DNA from: Macquaria australasica
Lineage: Eukaryota > Chordata > Actinopteri > Centrarchiformes > Percichthyidae
Direction: 5' to 3'
Assembly: GCA_005408345.1 (NCBI GenBank)
Contig: SEMN01000456.1
Location: forward strand, 62,001 to 126,000
DNA: 64,000 nucleotides
How positions within the stretch are numbered: the first letter of the stretch is position 1; every line of letters begins with the position of its first letter. This document shows, in pieces, positions 44,153 through 57,427 of the stretch. Under the pieces are notes generated by a model. It saw only the letters and a list, made by a program, of their open reading frames with translations. It searched no databases and was not told where the DNA came from. The translations under genes and the position numbers were made by a program.

Positions 44153-45859
44153 AATGCAGCTCGTGGACGGACAGACTCGGATAGACAGACAGAGCAGACT
44201 CAGCCCTTTATCCTCGTCCTTTAGCTGATGCCTGTTTTGGCCAAAAAAGCACACCATTCGCCTTGTGCCCTTCCCTCTATGCCTGATGTTTTATCAAACA
44301 CATTAAGATGTGATGGAGGGATAGGTGGAGGGAGGAGGAAAAGAGGGTAATATAGCTGAAGGCCAGACACTTAAGAGGCTGACGGAGAAAACTTTTCTGC
44401 TCCCTGAGAGGAGCAAATACGTGGATGGGATAGAAGAGCGTGTGAGTGCATTTCTTTTAGAGGTTGCATCTGTTTTTATTGTACATTAAGACATTACACA
44501 TTAGCGTTTCACCATTCCTGCTGTGCAGCTGTTGTTCGGGTTAGTGTTGAAAGAGAAAAAGAAAGAGAAAAATGGTGAAGTTGGATGCAGCACATTAAGA
44601 GAGCTTGAAGTGTTGCTTACAGGTTTTTACAAAACTGCGTTTGAAGATGCAGCTCAGCTAATGAACCCACCGTACGAAAACACAATTAAACTTGTATCTT
44701 GTTATCATAATGCGATTTTTTTGGTCAGAAACCTAAAGCTTTTTACTTTGTTGACTTTTCTTTTTTTCGTGCAGTTAAGGGATCAATAAAAAATAAAATA
44801 AAAATAATTTTACAAATCCATAACTCTGCGTGACACTAATCTTTGTGACACACCATCAAGGACAAACAACACTTTTCTTCAAAAGCTTCAATAGTAAACA
44901 GATGAGCTGAATGGATTTACTGTCCAACTCCCATCTCTTATCAACCTAATTCTCCTACCAATTATGGCAGTTTGTATTCGATGGTATTATTTCACTCAGA
45001 TGGGAGGGGTCCTCAAATGATATTTTCTGCCTACGTTTATTTACTTGCGTTGGCTGTCTCTTTGTTGTGGGTGGTGTAAGAGTATTATTATGGATTTGGC
45101 TCCGAGAGCTTAGCTGGTCTGCGATTCTGATATCAGCTGGACTTTGATCAAATGCAACAAGCTCTAAATCCACTTTAATCAGCGCAGCGTTAGCAACCAC
45201 AGCTCAGGGACGTTTCTGAGAAGTCGGGGGAATAACCACAGACTTATTGACACTTTAGCTTTATTAAAGTTTATTAGTGCAAATACTAAAGTTGCATGGA
45301 AAACAATTTTGGAGATCAGTGTTGTAATCTGGATACAAGGGTTTGATTGACAAAGGTGTGAGAGCTCTCTAACAGTATAGTAAACATCTTAAACTATATA
45401 AGAATGGGTTAGTTGTTTGGTCTCTATTTATGGTTTTATGCTCTTATTGTTTTTGTGTTTCAGTATTTCACCTCCCGGAGATCACCTGTTAATTAAGTCC
45501 AGTTGATGCAGTTTCATTAATCACAGTAATGATCAGTGATAGAGAGTTAAAGAAACAGATTTCTGTCTCTATGAAAACGTTGTTGATTATCATGTAAAAT
45601 ATCTTTACATGGAAAGAAAAACTGCCTGTCACAAAATTATAAAATCATCAGGAAGTAGTAAAGATTTGTCTCTGATTATTAAACATACAGACGCAACACA
45701 GTGACTTGGATTAAACCCTTTAGCTGTCAATCAAAATAAATTAACATGTATTTGTGTGCAGAGTTGAGTTGGTCTGACACTGCTCAGCTTTGGTATGAAA
45801 TGATGAACATTTCGTTAATATCTCTTGGATTACTATTTGGTTACTTAAAGCTGCTACAA
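44153..45859. other. Non-coding DNA, no gene seen
   Basis: Includes an A/T low-complexity run at 44785-44812. Short frames lack support. Confidence 0.5.
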
Positions 45860-46060
45860 TCAATATTTATATGAACAATGGATCAAACTAGGTTAAAAAA
45901 AAAAACAGAACGGAAGTACAGAGAGTCGTTGCTATGGAAACGATACACCATCTCATCTAGTCACATTGGTGTAAACTGGCAGGTTTCAGAACGTTGCAAG
46001 TAGTTGCAAGTTTCACTTGTCTCGTCACAAATCTTTGGTCTGAACTGGGCTTTAGTCAGA
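45860..46060. repeat. Possible dispersed fish repeat
   Basis: CAGGTTTCAGAACGTTGCAA, GTTGCAAGTTTCACTTGTCT, CGTCACAAATCTTTGGTCTG and AACTGGGCTTTA resemble a repeat I recall from percomorph genomes. Unverified. Confidence 0.35.
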
Positions 46061-47178
46061 TCTGTGACCAAGCAAATACTGGACTTGTTGGACCATTATC
46101 TGATGACTCTGTACTTCCATTCTAACTTTTTTGTAGCTGGATATAATTTGTAGTGTCTTAAAATATGAATGAGGATGGCGATAGTGAGTTACTTGCTACA
46201 GTTGCATATCTAGTTTTGATGAAACGGCGAAAACATAAAAAAACGTGAGGGACAAGATGACACATTGTTTAGCAAATACATTTATATCAGAGCCACTACT
46301 GTAAATTCTGTAGTTCATTCAGATTTATATGTCGGACTACAGCTGCAGTACTGGATCATTTGTGAATAGTGACAACCACATATTAACCTGTGACTCGAGA
46401 AGAACACAAGTTAATACCGTGCATCAAACAGTGGGTGTGAAAGCAGCATCAGCAACACAGAGTAGCTCAGTAGATCCTTATAAAATGTTTAAAAAACATA
46501 TCAGAAAGCCATTCACCTTTTCCCCCTTTGTACTTAATGGTCAGTCACTGAGCCCAGAGCTTGTTGACTGATTTGTGAAATCAATTCCATGACTCTAAAT
46601 CCCTGAATCTAACGTAAAACCTAGATAAAATCAAGAAATATATGTATTTTTTCTATAAAACGGAGGCGCTGAGGCACTGCATTGTTCTGCCTGCAGCAAT
46701 GTATTATAGAGTATTAGACCTCAGTGTGTGTGCATATTAGCAGAAGCATGGATAGACTATCAAACAAAGAGGTTATAAGAGATGAGAGGATGGTTTTATT
46801 GCACAACAATAGGTTTATAAGGCTTAAACTGATCTGCAGCATACCTACAACAACGGCCAACACACAAACACACACACACACACACGAATGCAGGCATGCA
46901 CATGTATGCATACAGCGAACCCAATCAACCTGAGCATGTGCCAACAAGTTACTCACACACACACACAGACAGAATAGCCAAATCCGGCTAGCCCTCTCCT
47001 AAGTCCGGCCAAGTCCATCTACTGTAGCCACACACACACACACACTCACACACTCTGCCCAACAGCCAAAACCCAGTGACACCCAGGCCAACTCCTCATT
47101 TAACACGGAAACACACACATATGTAAAATGTGACCACACAGCTTAGCCCCCCAGTAAGACCCACAGAGCCGACCGTAG

Positions 47179-47179
<1 letters not shown>
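46061..47179. other. Non-coding DNA with CA-rich patches
   Basis: CA runs at 46862-46884, 46953-46966 and 47029-47050. No gene. Confidence 0.55.

Positions 47180-47211
<32 letters not shown>
47180..47211. repeat. (GT)n microsatellite
   Basis: About 16 units. Confidence 0.92.
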
Positions 47212-48916
<1,705 letters not shown>

Positions 48917-49129
48917 TTACAGTCTCGCCAGTAGCCAGACCAGTCCAGTGCTGCCCGGTGCTGGACAAACAAAGGCCTGTGCTGTCTGACTATAATGATG
49001 GATGACCACCAGCCTCATATTTTATAGGGATTTCACAGGAGTCAGTCCGTTCCCAGGCTGAGCTACAAGTCAATAGCCTTCTATGAGGCTTTCCAAAATC
49101 TCTAAGATGACATGTTTATGAAATCTTGA

Positions 49130-49380
49130 AAAAGAAGGAGAAATGTTTTATGATTATATTAGGCCTGAATCAGCCATTGACAGAGCAGCAGTTAATGACA
49201 GCTGAATGTGATTAGCAGGGAGTGGAATGTTTTATTAGTGTCAGTATTGGCTGATTGACAGAACCCCAGTGGTCATTATTGTTCACTTTTCGAGTGTGTG
49301 GACAGATTATGCACAGCAGTCATCATGTGAAAGTGTGTTTTGTGCTTTTTAATGGGACTGCATCACTGTGATACCTTTTT
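49130..49380. promoter_or_regulatory. Candidate conserved non-coding element
   Basis: Complex block with GCAGTTAATGACAGCTG, TGTGATTAGCAGGGAG, TGGCTGATTGACAGAAC and GGTCATTATTGTTCAC (SOX-like ATTGTT). Inference only. Confidence 0.28.
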
Positions 49381-49560
49381 ATAGAGTAAATCTCTGTTTT
49401 AACAAGTCATTTAGTCTGTTATTGAGTGCTGAAATCTTTGGACAAGCTAGAAATAAGCTGCTAATGGGGTGGTGTTATTACACTTCATCTCAAATAAACT
49501 TTTTGATATATTAATAGTAGCCTAAGTTCTAGAAAACAGCATAAACTGTAAAACCTGAAT

Positions 49561-49690
49561 TGGGGTGCCTATGGTCCATGGTCCATGGTTCAAGTTTGAC
49601 TAGGTGTTGCACTTAATTTCTTTCCTCATTTCCTGTCACGTCTCTTCTGGTCACTATCAAAATAAAGACAAAAATGCCCCACAAACTACC
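49561..49690 (+). mobile_element. tRNA-derived SINE, copy 2 (5' shortened)
   Basis: B-box-like GGTTCAAGTTTGAC at 49587-49600, then GTTGCACTTAATTTC, CCTCATTTCCTGTCACGTCT and CACTATCAAAATAAAGACAA. The 3' part parallels the copy at 14889-15053. The tRNA head is mostly lost or diverged. Confidence 0.6.
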
Positions 49691-50876
49691 GGGTAAAAAG
49701 AAAACCTGCATTGGGAGAATGTTTTCTAGTTTTGATAAATATATTTTATAAGTCTTTGAGGCCAAACAACTTGTGAAGATGGTTATTTTGCAGTGTACTA
49801 GACCAAAGACACTATTAAAACCGTTATCTATCATATGCAAGGGGAAAAGGGCTGTAAGTGAAAAGCCACCACTCACTTGTTTTTCCTAATTTCCAGGAAA
49901 AATATTTTCTTAAAGAGTAACTTTGAATCCACATTTTTGAGTAGATGATGAGGGGCACTTTATCATACTATCAACTGATTGTAGTCCTACTCTGTAGTGT
50001 TCATTGCAACAGCAGTTTGTTTTTTACCTTTTCCAGAGAAAATAGAGTAACTCTGTCATCTAGACTCCAAAAATATCTGTTATTACTTTGTACACCACTC
50101 CCCTGAAGTGGGAGTTGTGATTTGAAAAGGGATCAAGAGAGAGTGAGCGACCGAGCGCTGTAGTAGTAATAGTAGCAGTAGTAGTTTGCAGTGTTTGTTG
50201 CAAACCCTGTCATATCCTGTTGATCTCTGTTGCCTCGGCTGCATGTGCTGAACTGTTGCTAACATTAGCTAGAGGTTCAAACAGGTCTGGACCAAGGTCT
50301 TGGCCTTCAGTGAAGGTGGGAGAGAAGCTTTCCACCTCAAATAACCCTTCAGTTGCAAATGTCTGGATTTGAATGCATTTTTTGAACATAGCATGTTCTA
50401 GCTAGCAGTCTTTACAGGTTCCACTCGGTTCTTAGCATCTGAGAACCATTTCGAATCTGAGTCAGGGCAGGTCAAAATTATATTCAGACTAATCGGCGTG
50501 ACCTGCTGTATTGCTGTGCGTCTCAGCTCTTTGTGTCGTTTTAATCAATACCCAAGTGGATCCAAGTTAACCCACAATCATCTCTGATCACGTGGTACAT
50601 GATAATCCTTACAGGCATGAAACAAAGAGTGAGAAGTGCAGGAAAAAATTATGTGTGTTGCTGCTCTGTTTGACTGTAGCAGCTTGTTAATTGGTGGAAC
50701 ACCTATTGGGGACCAACTCTTGGGTTGACCACAATTTAGATCAGATCTAATTATCCTCGGGTCTGTTAGGAGAGGGTCTGACTGTCCTCGGGTCCCTTTC
50801 GGATCAGGTCTCTTTGGGTGTGGACAGACTTTAAATCTTTATTCTTCTTCGGTAACCTTTGTCACGCCATTTTGCA
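49691..50876. other. Non-coding DNA, no gene seen
   Basis: A TAGTAG-type patch at 50160-50184. The region 50270-50820 has GGTC/GGGTC words like some fish repeats, but I could not name one. Confidence 0.45.
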
Positions 50877-50901
50877 CCCCCCCCCCCCCCCCCAAAAAAA
50901 A
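50877..50901. repeat. C17 run followed by A8
   Basis: Seventeen C then eight A. Length in the assembly may be unreliable, as such runs are hard to sequence. Confidence 0.9.
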
Positions 50902-51391
50902 GACAATTTTTTTTAAATCTCTTGAAGTTAAGAGACCCGCAGATGGAAGCTGTGGCACGAAGAGAAAGGAGTGCAGGTGTCAGAGGCGACGCCACCAGAT
51001 GATCAGCTCCCTCCATGACATTTGCAACCCTCCGATTTTTAACGTGCAGCAAGAAAACACGTCTCGCACATCTGAACAACGCCCACGATGACATCTAATC
51101 AGATGCCAGAGGAGACGATGGTGTCAGAGCTTAGAGAAAACACACTGATTCCCCACCGGCTGTATTGTCACTAAACGCTGCTTCTCTCTATGGACTGTAA
51201 ATGATTTAATTTGAGCGCCAGATGTGGCGTTCAGATTCTAGCTAGCGCTCGTCGAGAGAGACAGAGGGAGGAAGGGAGAGGGAGAGAGAGGGAGGGAGAG
51301 AGAATGAGGAAATGACAGGAAGGAGAGAAACAGCTTGGCAGACTGACAGTCAACAGCAGCCCAGGCACTTGACAGAGCTCTCAAACACCAT

Positions 51392-51394
<3 letters not shown>
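50902..51394. other. Non-coding DNA with GA-rich patch
   Basis: Purine-rich DNA at 51254-51332; nothing else recognised. Confidence 0.5.

Positions 51395-51430
<36 letters not shown>
51395..51430. repeat. (TG)n microsatellite
   Basis: About 18 units. Confidence 0.92.
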
Positions 51431-51437
<7 letters not shown>

Positions 51438-51552
51438 TTTTTTTCCACTTGTGTATCATGACAGCTGAATGAAAATCAATCTGCTTCTACATCTGCCATC
51501 TTGAGTGTCGGGGAGCGCAGATGGGCCTTCCCTGTCACACTGAGCTAGCTGG

Positions 51553-51720
51553 CAGCCGACCAACTCAGGTCTTTCCACCTCTTCTTTCCTCTCATTTCTA
51601 ATCTCGTCCTCTTCTTCTCTTCCCTCCTTCTTCCTCCTCTCCTCTCTTCTCCTCCCTTCTCCTCTCCTCTCCTGGCCTCTCTTCTCCTCTCTCCTCTCCC
51701 CCGGTCTTCTCCACACTAAT
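51553..51720. repeat. Long near-pure pyrimidine tract
   Basis: About 165 bp of C and T with very few purines, rich in CTCTCCTCTC and CTTCTTCC units, ending CCACACTAATCAG. It is a potential triplex-forming tract. The ending also looks like a splice acceptor, but no coding exon was recognised after it. Confidence 0.8.
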
Positions 51721-52640
51721 CAGATGCCAGGCTCTGAAGAGGAGTTTTTTCCTGAGTTGACGTCTCCAAGTCACTCTGACAGCAGATGTTTGGGGCCTTT
51801 CGAAGCCGCAATCTGGGCTCTAATCACCCTCATTGACGGCTCCGAGGGCCCCTGTTGCAGCTCTGAATGGCAAATTAAAGCGTTTTTAGATAACGTTGGT
51901 AATTGGCTAAATCGTTTATAAGCCCGGAGATCACACTTTTAATCTGCAGCCTAACATGACGGATCATGAAACCGAGACAGATCTCGTCCGCGTGTGTGTT
52001 TTGTGGCGCGTTTCCTTGCCCCTCCAACCAGTTTTGGTTTCTTTCCTGATGTGTTACACTATGTTTGATTAATGATTTGCCCATCAGATTAACAAACGCT
52101 AATCGTTCTCCCCCGCTGCAGTTTGTCTCAGTGTCAGGCATCCCCGCTATCCTCTCTCCTCTCTCCTCTCTCATCTCCCGAGCCCATCTCATCTCTGGCA
52201 TTAACTCCATTAGCCTGGTAATTGGCTCTTAAAGCAGCGGCCACAGACTCCGAAGGCCACTTAATGTCCATCTCCTTCCCTTCCTTCTCCTCTCTGCTCC
52301 CCAGTCGATCATCTACCTTCCTCAGTAAATAGCATTAACTAGTCCCGCATAGAAATCTGAGGCCATATTAGTGTTATCCTCCCCTCTCAGCCTATTGCCA
52401 GGCTTATGAGTCCCGATCGTAAGAGATGATATGGCTAAGTGGATATTTTTTTTCTCACATCACTCCAAAATGGGGCTCCAAATAACCCCCAACTGTCACA
52501 GATGAATATGTAAATTCTGCGTATGGAGATCTCCCTCCATTTTTTAACCGAGCCAGAGAAACTAAATCTGTATTTAAAAGATGTGGATGTGGAAATTCAG
52601 CTCATCATCACAGCCTAGCCCCCCTGTCAACGTGGGCCTT
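51721..52640. promoter_or_regulatory. Large candidate conserved non-coding cluster
   Basis: Complex sequence for about 900 bp. Notable parts: GGGCTCTAATCACCCTCATT, GGCAAATTAAAGCG, GGTAATTGGCTAAATCG (51897), CACACTATGTTTGATTAATG, AACAAACGCTAATCG, GGTAATTGGCTC (52217), CAGGCTTATGAGTCCCG and GATATGGCTAAG. A 65-codon frame (51724-51921) directly follows the pyrimidine tract but has no recognised motif. Conservation must be tested. Confidence 0.35.
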
Positions 52641-53284
52641 GCTTTTCAATTCCTCATAGAAGATGAAATAAAATGTGAAGGTATTTCTCTCCAAAATTCA
52701 GACCGTTGAGGGAAATAGTTTTCATCCACCATTTTTTTCTGTCTTTAGTGGTTTAGTGTTCTTTCAGGGGGCTCAAAACACAAAATCCACAGGTTAAATG
52801 CACCAGCACGTGTTTGTTTTTACTTACTTAACCCTGGGGTTAGAGGTCAATCTGTTTTTTTGGTTATTGTATCATTCAATTTAATTCTACTAGAGCTTTC
52901 ACTTCCTGTCTATTTATTTCACATCTATTTCTGCATAAAATAAATAGAGCAGCATTATGACTGATTTCTGAACTATTTCATAACCTTTTAAACTGTTTAA
53001 GGGTTGGTGGAAGTTTGAGGTAAGAAAGGGATTTTGAGATAATTTTGGTGCAAAATGGTTTGTAGCTCTACATAAGTCTGAGTGCCCTAATGTGTGGGCT
53101 TAAAGTCAGATCGACATTTGATGGGAACTAAATTCAGCAGCAAACAAAAAAAAAGTTTGTTCCCAACTGTGGGGTCAGGACCCCTTCAATGGGTCACAAG
53201 ATAAATCTGAGGGATGGTAAGACAATTAATCAGACAGGAAAGAAGGAAAGAAACTTTGATATCCTACATAAATGTAACTACATT
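52641..53284. other. Non-coding DNA, nothing recognised
   Basis: AT-rich; no gene. Confidence 0.5.
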
Positions 53285-53290
53285 TATATT

Positions 53291-53611
53291 CAGGGTTTGT
53301 ACAGCTTTTTAAGAGTAAAATTTAAGCACTTTTCAAGCACTTTCAAGCTCTCAAAACCTTTATCATCACATCTAAATTGTTACTACAAATGCCAGGAAAC
53401 AGCAAACAAATATGACGACAGGATTGTTTCATTTCAAATATTAAAAGATTTTTGGTTTACATGAGTGATGTAAATGATGAAACACCAGATTATGTTGAAA
53501 ATCAAGCATTTTTCAAGTATTCTATTACAATTCAAGCATATTCCTAACCTTGAAAACACAACAGTTAATATTAAGCATTTCCCCAACTTTCAAGACTTTG
53601 TACGAACCCTG
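53291..53611 (+). mobile_element. MITE with 6-bp target duplication, copy 2
   Basis: 321 bp. Starts CAGGGTTTGTACAGC and ends TTTGTACGAACCCTG (inverted ends). Exact 6-bp duplication TATATT at 53285-53290 and 53612-53617. It matches the reverse complement of 23300-23642 throughout, including AAATATTAAAAGATTTTTGG and AAACACCAGATTATGTT. The motif CAAGCATTTTTCAAG and variants recur near both ends. The short frames inside are not genes. Confidence 0.8.
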
Positions 53612-53617
53612 TATATT

Positions 53618-54519
53618 CATTTTTTCAGACTTTTTCTTTCTTTGTTTTTGCTTTTTTTCTTGTGAAATAAGAAAATTCAGGCAATACTGAAATACTACAT
53701 TTCGATGGGAGAATCACTGCTTGCAAGCAGACGCTGTTACATTTAAAGGGATCACAAACCAGAGAGGGTTGGGAACAACAGTCCTAGATGGCTTAAACTG
53801 TCTGAAATAAAAATAAGCAAATGCAAAAATCTCTTCAGTCAGCGTCCACTTTACCGGCTTTTGCAGGATCAAGTTGTGTCAGTTGTTATGGAGTATTATA
53901 TTACATTATAATATTACATTATTACATTACTTTCAATTGCTTTCTCCTGCCTCTAGGTGTGTTTACTTGATGATAGTCTGTGTTTTTTGGGTTATATTTA
54001 TTTAAGTATTTATGTATTTGTGTACTAGCTATTGCAATGCAATGCAAACAGTGAAGTGACCACCTATAAATACCTTCATCATTTTTGTCTTCATTGTGAA
54101 GACAGAAATTTACAAACGATGGATTCTTCTTTCCTGTGTTGAGCTACTGTACATACGGCAGTTGTGTGGCCTGTAAACTAGCATATATTTAATCACGTCA
54201 TGGTTTGGTGTATTCCTTTCAGATGTCATAACGCACCAGAAACCTTGGACTACATTCACGCTGCAGCTTTTCTGGGCAGCTGGGTGGTTATTGTTTAGAT
54301 TAATTACTTTCCAACAGCATCAGGACTTCTACACTGATGTGGGTGACAGCAGCATCAGGCCGAAAGACAAACAATCCCGTCACTTTACTGCATGTTAGAT
54401 ACCAAGGCTATCCAGAAGAAACATTTCTCTTGTTGTTTACGCTCTGATGATTCTCTAATCCTTCAGATCCCTCCGTTTCTCCATGAAACCTTGGCGTCTC
54501 ATCTTAAGGGATTTTAGAA
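53618..54519. other. Non-coding DNA, no gene seen
   Basis: AT-rich, with a TTACATTA tandem patch at 53898-53930. Confidence 0.5.
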
Positions 54520-55414
54520 ACAGAGTAATTAGTTAGCGATAGAGGAGCTGTTGGTGTGAAATGATAGCTGCCACCGCCCTCCACCACCACCCCAAGAGAG
54601 AGACAAATCAATCAATAACCTGCTGATTTATTTCACGTCCTTATCGTCTAATTTAATTGCTGGGTCTTTTGTATGTGTGGAGTTGTGGGGGAGGATTGCG
54701 GTGGTGTTGCGGGGGAGATAAATAAGGGAGGGGTGGAGGGATGTTGCAGAGTTGAAGAAGGAAAGAAGTTGTTTTTTTATTTGTGTGTTCGTGTTGTTTT
54801 TTTTCGTCCATGTGTGGCGGGCGCTTTGCCGGAAGGCGTTTCGAGACACAGCTCTGTTCGACAGCCTCTGCAGTGTGTTTACTACTGCAACACTGCCTCC
54901 ATTGGTTCATAACTCTAGAAGAAGAAAACACACACACTCACACACAGGAGAGAAAGACAGGGAAGAGCAATCCTTCCGCAAATTATCAGAAAGAAAAAAT
55001 TTAATTAGCAATATAAATGCCAGGCAGAGTACATTATGTGCAATTGTCTTGCTATCTTTCCAGAAATTAGTCTTTTAAAATGAATTTGCTGTATTAATCA
55101 TCTCCTGAAATATTTTTTGATCACTGAATTAATAGTTTTGCGTTGGGGGGCTGTGTTTTTTTTAGGTATTCATTGACATAGGTGATTGCCTCTTAATTAT
55201 GACAGCGTCCTCCTCCTATCCGCGCCTATTAATTCCTGTGTTGTGGCGTCGCAGCAGCCTGCTGCCTGGCCCTGTATCTACTAATTACTTCTCTAATTGA
55301 ATTTGCTCTCTGTTGCCAGGCTGTTTTTTAAGTGGCTGTTTGTTGCCGGGCCTCATTGTGTCTTTGTGTGACAGCTAGCTGCTCGCTGCCACGCTGAGGG
55401 GAACGGGATGCTCC

Positions 55415-55424
<10 letters not shown>
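54520..55424. promoter_or_regulatory. TAAT-rich candidate regulatory cluster
   Basis: Many homeodomain cores: GTAATTAGTTAGCG, GTCTAATTTAATTGCTGG, AAATTTAATTAGCAATATAA, CTGTATTAATCATC, CACTGAATTAATAG, CTCTTAATTATGACAGCG, CTACTAATTACTTCTCTAAT and TGAATTTGCTCTC. T/G-rich DNA (54650-54830) and a short CA patch (54929-54946) interrupt it. Role is inference. Confidence 0.35.

Positions 55425-55453
<29 letters not shown>
55425..55453. repeat. (CT)n microsatellite
   Basis: Pure CT run within a longer CTC-rich tract. Confidence 0.9.
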
Positions 55454-55456
<3 letters not shown>

Positions 55457-55760
55457 ATTCATGTCTCTCCCTCTGTATCATTACCTATACCTCCCAGACC
55501 TATGTAGTGTTTCCAGTATAAATGAAGGAGGGAAATTAATTAATGAGAAACGCTGAAACAATTACACGCCCTTCCCCACCCACCGCTGCCCGCCGCCCTG
55601 CTGTCATTGGTTCAAGCCTCTGTAGGATTGTTGTGACTAAGAACCCGCCGCTCTTCAACCACCAATTCAAGATGGCATGTCTTTGGCAGGATGATAAATA
55701 GCATACAGGCGAGTTATTTAGCTCCTTTTCCATCAAAACACAGCTCATCGGGCCTCAGCT
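55454..55760. promoter_or_regulatory. Continuation of candidate regulatory DNA
   Basis: GGGAAATTAATTAATGAGAA and ACAATTACACGCCC lie beside a C-rich stretch. Weak. Confidence 0.25.
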
Positions 55761-56189
55761 GGATGTCAACTTTATTCTTGTTTGACAGGAAGTTGGATCT
55801 TCTATGTGTCTAGTTGAAATGACAAACCTGTTGTCTGTAAGATATTGATCTTAACAGTTTAGAAATATGGCCTAAAATCTTTCTTTTGTAAAACTAATGT
55901 AAAATTCTACCTAAATACATAAGTGACATACACATTGTTCTTGGTACTGCTGCATTCATCTAAACTCAAACTGCATTTTAAGTGGTATTATGGCTCCCTA
56001 ATATCAGAATTTCTCAACATTTTTAGAAAAAATAAGATCCCAACACCTGAATATGACATAATTTATGTACTGTGGTGTAAATATTTTTGCAGTGAAGCAA
56101 GAACAGACTGCTATCATTTAATTGAGGATCCTCTGATGATGATAACCTTGGTTTACTGCTTTGGATTTCGCTGTGTCTCAGGTAAAAGC
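55761..56189. other. Non-coding DNA
   Basis: May hold older parts of the LINE remnant that follows, but I could not trace coding similarity here. Confidence 0.4.
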
Positions 56190-56858
56190 ACTAAAGAGAG
56201 TGTACGGGTGTATTTACCACAGTAACTGATGAGAACCTGAGAAGGACATTGACAATGTACAGACTGAGTGACCAAAGAGAAGGGCAGACACAGGCAGACC
56301 TGGCAGCCCAGAGAGGACAGGCTGTGCTGTCCATTGTGATTAAAGACAGAATTACACTTTATAACAGACTGTCAAAACTACAGAAATATTACAGAGGAAT
56401 TCTTTCCAAAATTTGAAAACAAATTGCCCTGAAGTCTGACAGAAAGAGAGAAATTGGGGGAAAAGAGAGAATGTGCAGAATTGGCTGCTAAATGTCACTT
56501 CAAGCCACAACAAAAGAGACTACCAGTAGGACATAGACAGAAAGACAGACATTTATAAATACACAGATCCTTTTTTTATGTTGTTATTTATAGACTAATG
56601 GCTGTCTTATCCTGACTATTAATATTTCTTTATTTTATTTTATTATCAGTAGATTTCATTTGTTATCTATTGAATAACGGATATATTGTGTTATCCCCAA
56701 TTTATCTGTTTCATTATCTATTTTGTTCTATTAATTAATATTGTTATTTTTGTTAATTTCATTCCTTAACTTTTCCTTTCATAATCGTAATTGTGTTTTG
56801 GCAAAATACTCATCAAATGTCATGCCAATAAACCTATTGAATTGGAATTGAAATTGTG
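56190..56858 (+). pseudogene. Decayed LINE 3' end with reverse-transcriptase ORF relics
   Basis: Around 56400-56520 one frame reads FFPKFENKLP, a stop, then EREKLGEKRECAELAAKCH, like the end of fish non-LTR ORF2 proteins (typical pattern: Pxf, eKl..LLGe, LAAkYV..CH.LR). About 300 bp of AT-rich untranslated DNA follows. The end is TGTCATGCCAATAAACC then TTGAATTGGAATTGAAATTG. The same tail is at 27325-27430 on the other strand. Stops and frame changes show it is dead. Family uncertain. Confidence 0.5.
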
Positions 56859-57090
56859 TGTGTCCTCTGGCAGTGAAGGCCATTTCTCTATGCCGTCCTT
56901 GGTGGACGTCTGGCGAGTTAATTACAGAAACATCCCAATCTGCCATTTCAATCAGGCAGGGAAGGAAACCATGGTGTACTTTACACAAGATGTGGCGTCC
57001 TTCAGGTTTCTGTTTGACCATGAGTGACGCTCAGTACTGCAAACCCCGCCCGGACTCTTCCTGGGCAGTCGGAAAAAGTATTACCCCAAG

Positions 57091-57427
57091 TGCAAGGACT
57101 TTCTTTGTGGCCACAAACTGTGGCTGAAGACTAAATTTGCACCCTGGTTCCTCTGTTCGAAATGTAGGTACAACTCCTGGGCCCATGAAAAAGTCATGGA
57201 AACAGGGTGGTTGTAACAGTTTCAAGGCTCGTCTTTGACCAATCAGTGAAAGTCTTTGCAGCAAACTGTGTCCCGATAGGCTCTTAGCCATCAGAAAGTA
57301 CGACCTCCAGAGTAGGGACGTTTTTTGGACCCAGGAGCTGAACTTAGATCCTGGTTCCTTCGTTCGAAATGCAGGCAAAGTTCCTGGGTTTGTGGAAAAA
57401 GTTCTTGTCGTGGAAAAGGGTTGTTAC
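57091..57427. repeat. Direct repeat pair, probable dispersed element
   Basis: About 90 bp at 57124-57216 recurs at 57338-57427: CCTGGTTCCT.TGTTCGAAAT, GAAATG.AGG.A, CTCCTGGG. Weaker similarity begins earlier (57091 and 57313). I recall related text in fish repeats; class unknown. Confidence 0.55.
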
